Translations under genes and position numbers: made by a program
Part shown: one piece after another, positions 15,760-25,400 of the stretch
Position numbering within the stretch: position 1 is the first letter of the stretch
Layout: each line of letters begins with the position of its first letter
The notes under the pieces: model-generated
Seen by the model: the letters and a program-made list of their open reading frames with translations, nothing else
Databases searched by the model: none
What the model was told of the DNA's origin: nothing
DNA from: Chloracidobacterium sp.
Lineage (GTDB): Bacteria; Acidobacteriota; Blastocatellia; Pyrinomonadales; Pyrinomonadaceae
Length of the DNA: 64,000 nucleotides
Direction: 5' to 3'
Assembly: GCA_016720705.1 (NCBI GenBank)
Contig: JADKKB010000007.1
Coordinates: 930,001 to 994,000 of the forward strand

Positions 15760-17421
15760 ATGAGAAGAAATCTATTTGTAATTTTAATACTGTCGGCGTT
15801 TGTTTTTCAGACCGCGGCATTTGCTCAGACCGCCGCAGTTAAGATCACACCGGCGGAGAAAAAGATCGCTGAGGCCATCACTGCGGCGCAGCTTAAAGAC
15901 TATCTTTATTTCGTCGCCGCAGACGAAATGGAAGGCCGCGACACGCCGTCTAGAGGCCTAGATATAACTGCCAAATTCATCGGGATGAATCTTTCACGCT
16001 GGGGATTTAAGCCGGCGGGTGACGACGGTACGTTTTATCAGAGGATCGCTTTGAAGAAAGATGCGATCGATCCGGCCGCAACATCAGTCGAGGTCGGCGG
16101 ACAGAAATATTCGTACGGCGATGATCTGGTACGTGTTTCCGGCAATTCGACAGCCGCGATCTCGGCTCCGATCGTCTTTGCCGGTGACGGATGGATGATC
16201 AAATCGAAGGGATTGGATCCCTATCAGAATATCGACGTTAAGGGTAAGCTGATTGCTGTCTACAGCGAAGGGCAATCTTCGGGTCGCAACATCGTCGCCC
16301 TTCCACAAGGAATCACGCAGGCAGACCTTACCGGCGAACGCGGCAAGGACTGGGCGGATGTTACAGCCTATGCTCGTGCACACGGTGCCGCGGGCATACT
16401 CGTATTGCCGTCAAAGTTTTTAGCAGATAATTGGGGAATGGTCAGTCAGATGTTTGGACGCACCCGAATGGTCGTCGAAAAACTTGCCCCGGCCACGCCG
16501 GCACAGATCGCAAGTGCTCCGTCCGTCTTTATCGCTTCGCAGAAACTCGCTGCTGCTATATTTGCGGGCGAGGCAAATGACCCGATGAGCGGATCGAAAA
16601 CGTCATTTGACCTTAGCTCGGGTAAAAAATTCAATTTCACCATCGCCACCAAAACCGAAACGGCATGGACGCAGAACGTCGTTGCACTTTGGGAAGGCAG
16701 CGATCCGACGTTAAAGAGTGAAATGGTCGCAATTGGTGCCCACTACGACCACGTAGGTGTCAACCCGAATGCTCCGGGACCAGATAAGATATTTAACGGT
16801 GCCGATGACGATGGCTCCGGAACGGTTGCCGTACTCTCGATCGCCGAAGCATTGGCTAAGGCACCCAAGCGGCCCAAACGCTCAATCCTCTTCGTATGGC
16901 ATTGCGGCGAAGAAAAGGGTTTATGGGGCAGCGAATATTTTAACAAGTTTCCGACCGTTGACATCAAAAAGGTCGTTGCTCAGCTTAACATTGATATGAT
17001 CGGCCGCAGCAGAAAGCCCGATGATACTAACCCTAAGAACAAGGAATTATCGGGCGAAAACACGATCTACGTGATCGGAGCGGATATGATGAGCTCGACT
17101 CTTGGAACTGTCGTGAAGGGTACGAACTCGGGATATCTCAAGATGGACTACGATTTCCGTTACGACGACCCGAAAGATCCAAATCGTTTCTTTTTCCGTT
17201 CGGATCACTTCAATTATGCAGTAAATGGCATCCCGGTCGCCTTTTGGTTTGATGGCGTCCACGAAGATTACCATCAGGCGGGCGACCACGCCGATAAGAT
17301 CGACTATGTCCGAATGGAGAAGATCACCCGCACGATCTTTCTCACCCTTCTTAAACTCGGTGAACTTAAAGAAAGGCCCCACATCGACAAGCAATTACCG
17401 GCCGAATTGACCAGACAATAA
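15760..17421 (+). CDS. secreted M28 family zinc peptidase with PA domain
   Basis: A 553-residue exported aminopeptidase-type enzyme. A Sec signal covers about residues 1-23 (MRRNLFVILILSAFVFQTAAFAQ). A protease-associated insert precedes the catalytic domain (about 110-260). Zinc ligands of M28 are visible in order: H in GAHYDHVG, D in FNGADDDGSG, the EE pair in CGEEKGLWGSEYF, D in NIDMIGRS, and a late H in YHQAGDHADKID. ATG 15760 has AGGAG six bases upstream and is preferred over an upstream TTG. Likely digests peptides in the periplasm or outside. A strong hairpin terminator follows. Confidence 0.95.
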   Translation: MRRNLFVILILSAFVFQTAAFAQTAAVKITPAEKKIAEAITAAQLKDYLYFVAADEMEGRDTPSRGLDITAKFIGMNLSRWGFKPAGDDGTFYQRIALKKDAIDPAATSVEVGGQKYSYGDDLVRVSGNSTAAISAPIVFAGDGWMIKSKGLDPYQNIDVKGKLIAVYSEGQSSGRNIVALPQGITQADLTGERGKDWADVTAYARAHGAAGILVLPSKFLADNWGMVSQMFGRTRMVVEKLAPATPAQIASAPSVFIASQKLAAAIFAGEANDPMSGSKTSFDLSSGKKFNFTIATKTETAWTQNVVALWEGSDPTLKSEMVAIGAHYDHVGVNPNAPGPDKIFNGADDDGSGTVAVLSIAEALAKAPKRPKRSILFVWHCGEEKGLWGSEYFNKFPTVDIKKVVAQLNIDMIGRSRKPDDTNPKNKELSGENTIYVIGADMMSSTLGTVVKGTNSGYLKMDYDFRYDDPKDPNRFFFRSDHFNYAVNGIPVAFWFDGVHEDYHQAGDHADKIDYVRMEKITRTIFLTLLKLGELKERPHIDKQLPAELTRQ

Positions 17422-17436
17422 TTGCTTGATAACCAG

Positions 17437-17484
17437 AATGCCCTGCGGTCACTGCCACTTAGGCTGAACCGCAGGGCATTTTTC
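17437..17484 (+). terminator. rho-independent terminator after the M28 peptidase
   Basis: AATGCCCTGCGGT (17437-17449) pairs perfectly over 13 bp with ACCGCAGGGCATT (17468-17480), followed by TTTC. It sits 16 bp past the peptidase stop. Confidence 0.85.
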
Positions 17485-17657
17485 TTTGATCTCGATCAAC
17501 GCTCACATTTCCAGAATAGATCTTGGGCCATTATTCCCTTTGTTTCGTATGCAGTTGTGCTCCGAGACGCGGCTTTCGTGATGGCGTCCACACGATCCAT
17601 CTGCATAACCGCTCGGGCATTTTGCCGATTTGCAGAAAGTGTGGAATGTACTCGCGA

Positions 17658-18488
17658 TCATTTTTTGGTTAATACGAGTAGTCGGTAGGCTTCGGATTTG
17701 CTGAGGCCTAGCTCTTTGGCAGCCTTTTTGAGAGCTGAACGGTTGTCGACACCCTCTGCCTCGAGTTCAGCGACCCGGTCGGCAAGCGAGTCGGGCGGTG
17801 GTACGGCAACTGGGCCTCTTGCTCGATCGATTACCAAAACGATCTCGCCCCGCACGCCCGCATCTGCATACTCCGCGGCTAGCGTCGACAAGCTTCCAAA
17901 CGCAAAGGCCTCGTGAAGTTTTGTGATCTCGCGGGCTACGGCCGAGCGTCTATCGCCCAGAACAGCCAGACAATCTGACAGCGATCGGGCGAGGCGGTGA
18001 GGAGTTTCATAGAGAACCAGCGTCGCAGGAATGTCCCGGATCTCCTCAAGGCGCTTCCGGCGTTCACCACTCTTGGACGGTAAAAATCCACCAAAAAAGA
18101 TTGAATCGGTCGGGAGTCCGGATGCTACGACTGCCGCGACGAATGCCGCGGGTCCCGGAACTGGCACGACAAGAATGCCGTTTTCGATCGCTAATTCGAC
18201 CACGCGGAAACTCGGGTCAGCGATGCCCGGAGTACCCGCATCTGAAACCACCGCGATCGATGTGCCGACTTTGAGCTTTTCGATAAAGCTCGGGGCCCGT
18301 TCGTTTTCATTATGTTCGTGATAGCTGACCAGCTTTGCCGTGATCTCAAAATGGTTCAGCAGTTTACGGGTGTGCCGCGTGTCCTCGCAGGCGATAATGT
18401 CCACCGACCTCAAAACGTCCAAGGCGCGGAGCGTGATGTCCTTCAAGTTGCCGATCGGCGTAGTAACAAGGTAAAGCGTTCCCGACAT
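17658..18488 (-). CDS. rsmI: 16S rRNA (cytidine-1402-2'-O)-methyltransferase
   Basis: RsmI methylates the ribose of C1402 in 16S rRNA using SAM. The 276-residue product has the tetrapyrrole-methylase fold: GTLYLVTTPIGNLKDITLRA, the ACEDTRHTRKLL motif, VSDAGTPGIADP, VPVPGPAAFVAAVVASGLP and FFGGFLPSKSGERRKRL, followed by the C-terminal HemK-like helical extension with LSKSEAYRLLV. ATG 18488 is chosen: the frame remains open much further upstream but that part crosses the previous gene's terminator and encodes a low-complexity Thr/Ile run, an artefact of a repetitive sequence on the neighbouring gene. Confidence 0.95.
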   Translation of the reverse strand: MSGTLYLVTTPIGNLKDITLRALDVLRSVDIIACEDTRHTRKLLNHFEITAKLVSYHEHNENERAPSFIEKLKVGTSIAVVSDAGTPGIADPSFRVVELAIENGILVVPVPGPAAFVAAVVASGLPTDSIFFGGFLPSKSGERRKRLEEIRDIPATLVLYETPHRLARSLSDCLAVLGDRRSAVAREITKLHEAFAFGSLSTLAAEYADAGVRGEIVLVIDRARGPVAVPPPDSLADRVAELEAEGVDNRSALKKAAKELGLSKSEAYRLLVLTKK

Positions 18489-18526
18489 ATCGAGAATATA
18501 GCGAACTTGCGCGAAAAATGGAAAAA

Positions 18527-18553
18527 GCCCGGGCCGTTTGAGGCCCGGGACTT
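18527..18553 (-). terminator. terminator of the Gly/Asn-rich protein gene
   Basis: CCCGGGCC (18528-18535) pairs with GGCCCGGG (18542-18549) over a six-base loop. Reading leftward, the stem is followed by CTTTTTC, a usable U-tract. It lies 24 bp past the stop of the gene at 18577. Confidence 0.75.
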
Positions 18554-18576
18554 CAGTTTGATACGCGAAGATTCGC

Positions 18577-19158
18577 TTAGAAGGGCAGCCGGATCGGTAG
18601 TCGGTCACGCCAATTGCCGTTGCTGTTACCGCGGTTATTTCGATTGTTTCGATTGTTTCGATCGCCGTAGTAGTTAATCCCGTAGGCGTTCGCAATTATC
18701 CGCAGATCATTGCTGATCTCGTTCCACTGGTTTTGAAGTACATCATTGCCCCGCGAGTTATATATTTGGCTATCGATCCTGGAACCGATCTCGATCACTC
18801 GACGTGCTTCATCAGCACTGTTGTCCATATTACGTCCACGGCCATACTTATCCTCAAATTTATTAGCCGCTTTCTGGAATTGATCCGCGAGGTCTTCGAT
18901 ATTGCCATTGCTATAGTTACCATAACGACCGTTCTGATCGGTCATCCGTTCAAAGTTCTTCGCACGCATCTTTAGATTCTGCACGGTAGAACGGATATTG
19001 CCGTAATTTGTGTTGTTACCATAACCGCCATTGCCGTAACCGCCGTTTTGCCCATAGGGACCGTTCTGCCCGCCCCACTGAGCCGAAGCGATGGCCGGTA
19101 AACCCAGAACCAATAACGAAAATGCTGCTACTGCCATATATGTTTTTATTCGAGTCAT
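18577..19158 (-). CDS. exported Gly/Asn-rich protein of unknown function
   Basis: 193 residues. A signal peptide (MTRIKTYMAVAAFSLLVLGLPAIASA, cleavage before QWGG) leads into a Gly-Asn-Tyr-Gln-rich segment of about 30 residues, a helical middle domain (IRSTVQNLKMRAKNFERM, DLADQFQKAANKFEDKYG, ARRVIEIGSRIDSQI, DLRIIANAYGI), and a tail of Asn-Arg repeats (NNRNNRNN) encoded by near-identical 9-bp units. The repeats make other frames appear open. No catalytic motif is visible; an envelope or surface role is possible but unproven. Confidence 0.75.
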   Translation of the reverse strand: MTRIKTYMAVAAFSLLVLGLPAIASAQWGGQNGPYGQNGGYGNGGYGNNTNYGNIRSTVQNLKMRAKNFERMTDQNGRYGNYSNGNIEDLADQFQKAANKFEDKYGRGRNMDNSADEARRVIEIGSRIDSQIYNSRGNDVLQNQWNEISNDLRIIANAYGINYYGDRNNRNNRNNRGNSNGNWRDRLPIRLPF

Positions 19159-19492
19159 TGTTTTATCCCCTTATCGTTTTCGGTGGCAATGTTTTGGCCA
19201 TTGCTCGATATCACTAATTGCAAAAGGCGTGCCAAACTCTAGCTAAGCTGTTCAGAAAGCCTGCAATCTGTTGACAACACTCGTCTTAGCAGTTTTGATA
19301 ATTTGCTGGAAATGGTCGTGTGAGCAGCGGTACGGTCGTTGATGTCGCAAATCGTTTGTTCGTACAACGCATAACGTAGGGCCGGAATTCCGTGGTCGAC
19401 GACGCCACTCTCGTTGTCAGCCAGAATGCCAGAAAGCCGGCATCCCGAGTGGGCGGGGCCGGCTTTCGTTAGCGTGGACGATTCACTTCCGA
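19159..19492. other. intergenic region with terminator-like hairpin
   Basis: 334 bp between two leftward genes. It should contain the promoter of the Gly/Asn-rich protein gene and the 3' end of the giant gene's transcript, including the hairpin at 19432-19467. I see no coding frame or RNA gene. Confidence 0.5.
19432..19467 (-). terminator. hairpin downstream of the giant exoprotein gene
   Basis: GAAAGCCGGC (19432-19441) pairs perfectly with GCCGGCTTTC (19458-19467), 25 bp past the gene's stop. No long U-tract follows on the leftward strand, so it may be a weak terminator or 3' stabilising stem. Confidence 0.55.
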
Positions 19493-22400
19493 TCAGGGTT
19501 CCGGGCCGATCTCGAGACCGGTGACATCCTCCGTGACCGTGATCAACCGCGACCTGAACATTAGGCCCTTTGCCCGCACATCAATGGTATAGGTCTCGCC
19601 GACGGTCACGTCATCAAATCTGAAACGCCCAAAGCCGTTCGTCAATACGGACCGCCTCGAACCCTGAACCCCACCGAGTACCACCGTTGCTCCCGAAAGC
19701 CCGGAGCCATTGGCTCTAGTTACCGTGCCTTCGATGCTGGCATTCGCTGCGGTCGGCGCCAAAAGCGATATATCTGCCGCGGAAAAGACTGTCGATAGAG
19801 GTGTTGCGGTGCCGTCGACGACCTCCGTTATCACCGGATCGCTGACAAAACTGATATTTGTCGTGTCCGGGTGGACCGGAGCAACCTCAAATGCAACATA
19901 AAGTACTCGCCGAGTGCCGGCGGCAAAGGGCGAACCCGGTGCCTTGTCGATAGCAATCCCGAGCTTTCCGCTCGCCGCCTGTGAATCGTTCACGGTAAGT
20001 ACCGCTCCGGAGGCGTCGGGCCCCAGTTCGATCAATGAAGGCGAACTTAACACTGCCGTGTCGAAGTTCAGTGCGAATCCGATCGCGGCCTCGTCGCCCT
20101 GTGCCTCAATATCTACTCCAATGATCACCTTGGTGCCATCCCTATAAAGGCTGACCGGCTTGACCTCTCGCGGCAGAAGCGACGATCGTTTGCCCGGGAC
20201 CGGCTTTGGTGAGTATGGCAGAGCGTCATTCGGGCCCGCGGCTTCTGCACGCTGGTCAAGCGATGCAGCATATCTTCGGGCCTGGATCACGTCCGCTACT
20301 GATAAGGCTCCATTACCGCCATCCAAGCGCGGGGCCGTATCGCTACGCTGAAATTCGTTATAGGCCATTACGGTGTCGAGCTTGGTGATAAATCGCCGTA
20401 TCTGGGCGACGTCATCGCTTGCCACCTGGCCATCATTGCCATTCGGTCGAGGCGACACATCACCCTCTGTATCGCCGCCGAGGACGGTAGTCTCGGCGTC
20501 CGGTTGCGTTGGTGCCATTTCTACGTTTCCGGCAAAATCGCTGCAAATGGACTGAAATGCGTAATGCTTGCCCCAGCGTCCGGTGAAATTACTGCTCCCA
20601 ACCAAATTTGTCTCTGAGAAAATTGGAATGAACGCCCCTCCGTTCGTCGACACACGTATCTCACACCTATCAAAACCTGAACCATCGGCGTCATCCGTTC
20701 CGCTCCAACTGAACGAGATACCCGGTGAATCCAATGTAGCCGGTAAAGGAGCGACAGTGCTCATAGGAACAACACTGTCGAGAAGGTTTGCGGTCGTGTT
20801 CGTTACGATCGGTTCGTTTTCGTCAAAAATAATGGTCGCCGAATTATTGATCGCCGTGCGATTCGGATACGTCGCCTTTGGTTGGATAGTAAAGGTCACA
20901 AAACCCTCGCCATCGTGATCTTCGTTATTCGGCGGCAAGATGCCGAAAGTTGGATCTAGCGGAGTTTCACCCGTCTGAGGATCGATCGCGTTAAGTGTCC
21001 AGGTGACTTTTCCATTTACAATATCCAACCCGGCCGAGATGTCCGCATACAGATCATTCAGATCCGAGCCAAGTTGTATCCGGGACTGATAATAGGCCTG
21101 ATTATTTGGCACGACTACGACGTTCTGCTTAAATCCGATCTCCTTGAGCCGTACGGTCCTAGGATCAAGCGTCGGCGGCAACTGGTCCGTAATAATTACC
21201 TTCTGAGCCGGCCCAGTGGCCGACGATACATTTTCGAAGTTTATCCGATAAAGCATCTCCCTGCCTATAGGCACGAATCCTTCGGTTCCAAACCCTTTCG
21301 GTCCGAGCTTCTCGTTCGGATCGACCGCTCTTATGCGACTTACATCATATTCATATTCTGCTAGTATGCAGCTAATATAGGTCTTGATTAAATTACCGAT
21401 CGTCCAAACCGCGTTTGCAAATTTAATGTACGGAAGTTCATTGCCAACACATTGACCGATATCATCGATTACACCCAAAAAAAGCCCAATGCCGGTTGTT
21501 ACTACGTCGCCAAAGCTAAGCTTATCATTGGCAATGTATGACATCGCCAGACCGGAAATATTGTCGACGACCGGGATTACAGTAATGAGCAGAGGACCGC
21601 AGCCGGCGCCCGGGAATAAACTAAGCATCGCGAAGAACATCGCCCTCGAAAAGTCTACGAGACATAACTCACCGGGTGTGAGTGCGTTTGGACTGGTAAG
21701 CCTTGTGAGATTTGCTAACTCTTCCGCCGACGGCTGTCCCGCCTGAAGTACTTCCAAAAGTGGGGGCAGGATACCGAACCCGATCTTCAGCGGGTCAAGG
21801 AATGTCATAGTAAAGTCAATATTGACATTGATCTCGCGTTTGCTTCGGACAATTGGAGCGATCAAAAAAAGATATCTCTTTCCGTCGCTATCGAAAGTGA
21901 GCTCCATCGGCGGCATTCCTTGTGGAAGGAGTTCCGCCGGCATATCAAAATAATTTCCGCGGTCGAGTTCATAAGCCACATTCGTCGGAAAAGCGATCAT
22001 TAGCGGCACGGCAAACGCATCATTGAGCCCATCGTTATGGACTGTAAAAGTAAAGCGTGCCCGTGCATTTCCGATTCGAGCAGCGCTCGGCCCAATGGCG
22101 GAGTGCCTAAGGCTGTGCCCGCCGCCGTTGACGATCTTAAAGCCGTCGGTACGGGTCGTGGTCTGATTGTTAGGATTGGTAACGACCACGTCATAATCGC
22201 CGGCCGCTTTTTCTTTCAGATCGAAAAGTGCAACGATTCTTGAACTACTGTTCTTGGTTATTCTAGGCGTAATGACCGACGTATCCGCGCCGACGAGCAT
22301 AACCGTCGCGCCGGAAGCGAACTTTGCTCCGTCGACAGAAATCGTTATCTCGCCCTGATTACCCGCGACAGCCGGTGAAACCTGTCGAATCGAGAACGGC

Positions 22401-25400
22401 AACAAATTCGCTGTAATCGATATATTTTGCGGGGGAACCGGGATCGTTCCGATCTGGCCATTGACGACCTTTTCGGGCTGTTTATCAAACAGAACATTTT
22501 GAGGCTGTATAAAGTCGTGGCTGACCATTGAATAGTATCGGCCTTCGTAAGTATTTCCGATAACGTTTTCTTGATCCGCCGTCCTCTCGCCCGAGCCTTG
22601 AAAATCGTAATCGGCACGGCTCGCTGCAGAGTAAAAGTTTGTGAAAAGTTCGTTCGAATTGCCGGTTTCACCATCGAGTGAAACAACGATCGTCTCATCA
22701 GCAGGAGCATCGAACCTAAATGACTTCTGTCCGCCGTTCAATAACGTCGTCATGAATGGCGTGTTAAGCGTTAGAGCTTGGACCGTGATCGGCATCTGAG
22801 ACACCGATGTCAATACATTGTTTGCTTCGTTGCTTTCGCGGACGCGGTTCTGCGAATCGAGCCGCACGATCACATAATAGTCTCCTTCCTCAATGAACGG
22901 GATCGTGAAACCGGTAGATTCGACCTCTGTCGCCGAAGGACCGAGCGGCAATCCCGTGCGGTCTTTCTGGCCGATCAGATAATCAGAAGCATCCCAAAAT
23001 TGATCTCGCGATAAATAAACGCTGTCGCGCCAAGGGCCGATCGCCGGGTAAGTGCCCGAATTTTGTACGGTCCATTGGAAGAACGCTCCGTCGCCGGGTG
23101 TGGCACCGGCAGGAACCGAGATATTTGTAACATTCAAGTCAGCCGGCGGCGGCAGCTCTAAATTTACGTTGTACGCCGGGCTGATATTATTTGAATCACT
23201 GCTTTCCGAGACACTATTGTTGTAGTCAGTCACAACAAATATCCGATACAGATCAGTAAGTCCGGCAGGGATGCCGATCGATCGCGATTCGGAATAATTC
23301 GCTCCTCCGGCAAGCGCCCCGTTGTGGACAACGTAACCGAGTCGCTTGTCGGTCGAATCGATAACCGAGTCGCGCGAAAGAATAATATAGTCGGTCCAAG
23401 AACTTCCTAAGGTCGATGTACCGCCCGTATTTGTAACGGTCCAGTTTATGATAACGTTAGTGCCGGAGTAGGTCGGCGTTGTTACCGAATTCACAACGGC
23501 TTGAAGGTCAACGTCGGGCGACGTAACTATGATCGGGGTCGACTCTCGAAGATTATTTCCTTCGTAAATGCTGTTGTACGGGCCCTCGTAAACGTTGTTG
23601 TCAATGTCCGCAACGACCAAAATATAGTATTGTCCAGCGGCAACGTTTCCGGTGCTTACGTTTACGGTTTGAGAATAGGTCTGCCCCGGAGCGAGATTAT
23701 CCTGTTGACTGACGTTACCGATTCGGATATCACTTGCGCTAAGTGATGCGTCGCTCGATAGATAAACGACATCGTGCCAACCTCCGAAGGTCGTCAACTG
23801 TCCGCCGGCGTTTCGGCCTGTGTATCCGACCGGGAATGAGGTTCCGACCTGTATCGGTCCCGCGGGCACCGAGACACTATCGACAACGACGTCGGGCAGA
23901 TTGTTTGCCACCGAGAAAGGCCCGGAACTAGCCGTATTATTATCCTCACCGGTTCCGCATTCAATTACATTTCGATTGTAATCTGTCTCGATCGTTATCA
24001 CATATTCACCCTGCATATATGACGGGAGATTTACGTTTGCGTTTCGAGAGGCAGACTGGCCGGCAGCGATCGCTCCCTGGTGAGTGGCTCGTCCAATTTC
24101 AGATGAACCAAGCCCTTCAAGTGAGGTAATAAGCACGCGGTCGGTCCACTGATATGGCCCCGGACCGGTCCCGATATTTGATTCCGTCCACGACACCGAA
24201 ACCGATTGTCCAGGCGTAGTTATTGGTGAAAACTGGACATTGGACGCGATCAGATCGGCCGGCAGTGTCGTAATTGAGATAGGTCTGACCGGACTATAAT
24301 TATTAGCCTCGGCGTCGTAACCCGGATCAAATTCGCCTACCATATTTCCGGTATCGGTCCTTGCGATCAGATAATAGTCTCCGGTCAATACACACGTCGG
24401 CAACTGCACTCGCATTTCGACGAGTCGACTCTCGCCCGCAGCTAGCGAACTCGTGGGTTTCGTTCCTAGGATCGTATCGTCAGCTCCGTACGTCTGATCG
24501 GTCGAAAGATATATCGCATCTGTCCAATTTCCAGCGGTAGGAAATGCGCCTTGATTGGAAACCGTGAAGCTAATGTCAATAAATTGGCCACCTGAGGCCG
24601 TTGAAGGTGCGGCGGGTTGTGCGTTGATAACGAGGTCGGGCGGCGTCTGGATGATATTTATCGGAGATCCGGGGGCTACCTCGTCGTATGCGAAATTATT
24701 ATTTTCCGCACTGAACTCGTAGATTGTGTTGTTAGTATCGGCTACGACGAAAACGTAATATTGCCCCTGAACGTCATTCGGCAATTTCACATAATCACCG
24801 CCGGTTGTAGTGGCAACAAACGTGTTAGTCGTATAGTTCGCTCCTGCCGGGAGTGGAGTTGTACGGGTTGATTTCGTGAAGATCAAACGATCCTGCGAAG
24901 TATTTAAGACGGTGTCTCTCGACAGATAAACTTTGTCTGCCCAACTCCAAGGTTTGTTGAGAGCCTCATTGTCACCTGCCGCCGCCGCGTTGCCGATATT
25001 GTTGACCTGCCAGCCTACGTTGATCGGACCGCCGGCAAATGCCTGAACCGGTGCTTGCACATTAGAAACAGTGAGATCCGGCAATGGCGGAATGTTTAGT
25101 GTGATCGCTCGCGTCAGCTTATTATTGGTCGTATTTTCTTCGTTCAGAGCGCCGTTGATATCGGTAGTAACGACGAAAAGATAAGAACCATTGAAGCCCC
25201 GCGGTATCTTAACTGTCGCCGAGGCTATATAGCTCTCGCCCGGAGCAAGTGCGCCGGCGCTATCAACGTCGATCAGGGCGTTCGTCGTCGAAGATCCGGT
25301 GGTATTGACACTTACTCGATCCTTCCAAGCGAGCGCATTCGTTGGTCCGAGCCCATTATTCGTGACCGTCCACTGAACTTGTATCGTTTGATCGAAAAAC

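Noticed and set aside
17422..17657. Short forward frame after the M28 peptidase
   Set aside because: It begins inside the peptidase terminator and has no motif; the stretch is the gap between convergent transcripts.
18489..18695. N-terminal extension of rsmI
   Set aside because: The extra codons cross a terminator and the repetitive 3' end of the neighbouring gene, giving a Thr/Ile low-complexity run; RsmI starts at MSGTLYLVTTPIGN.
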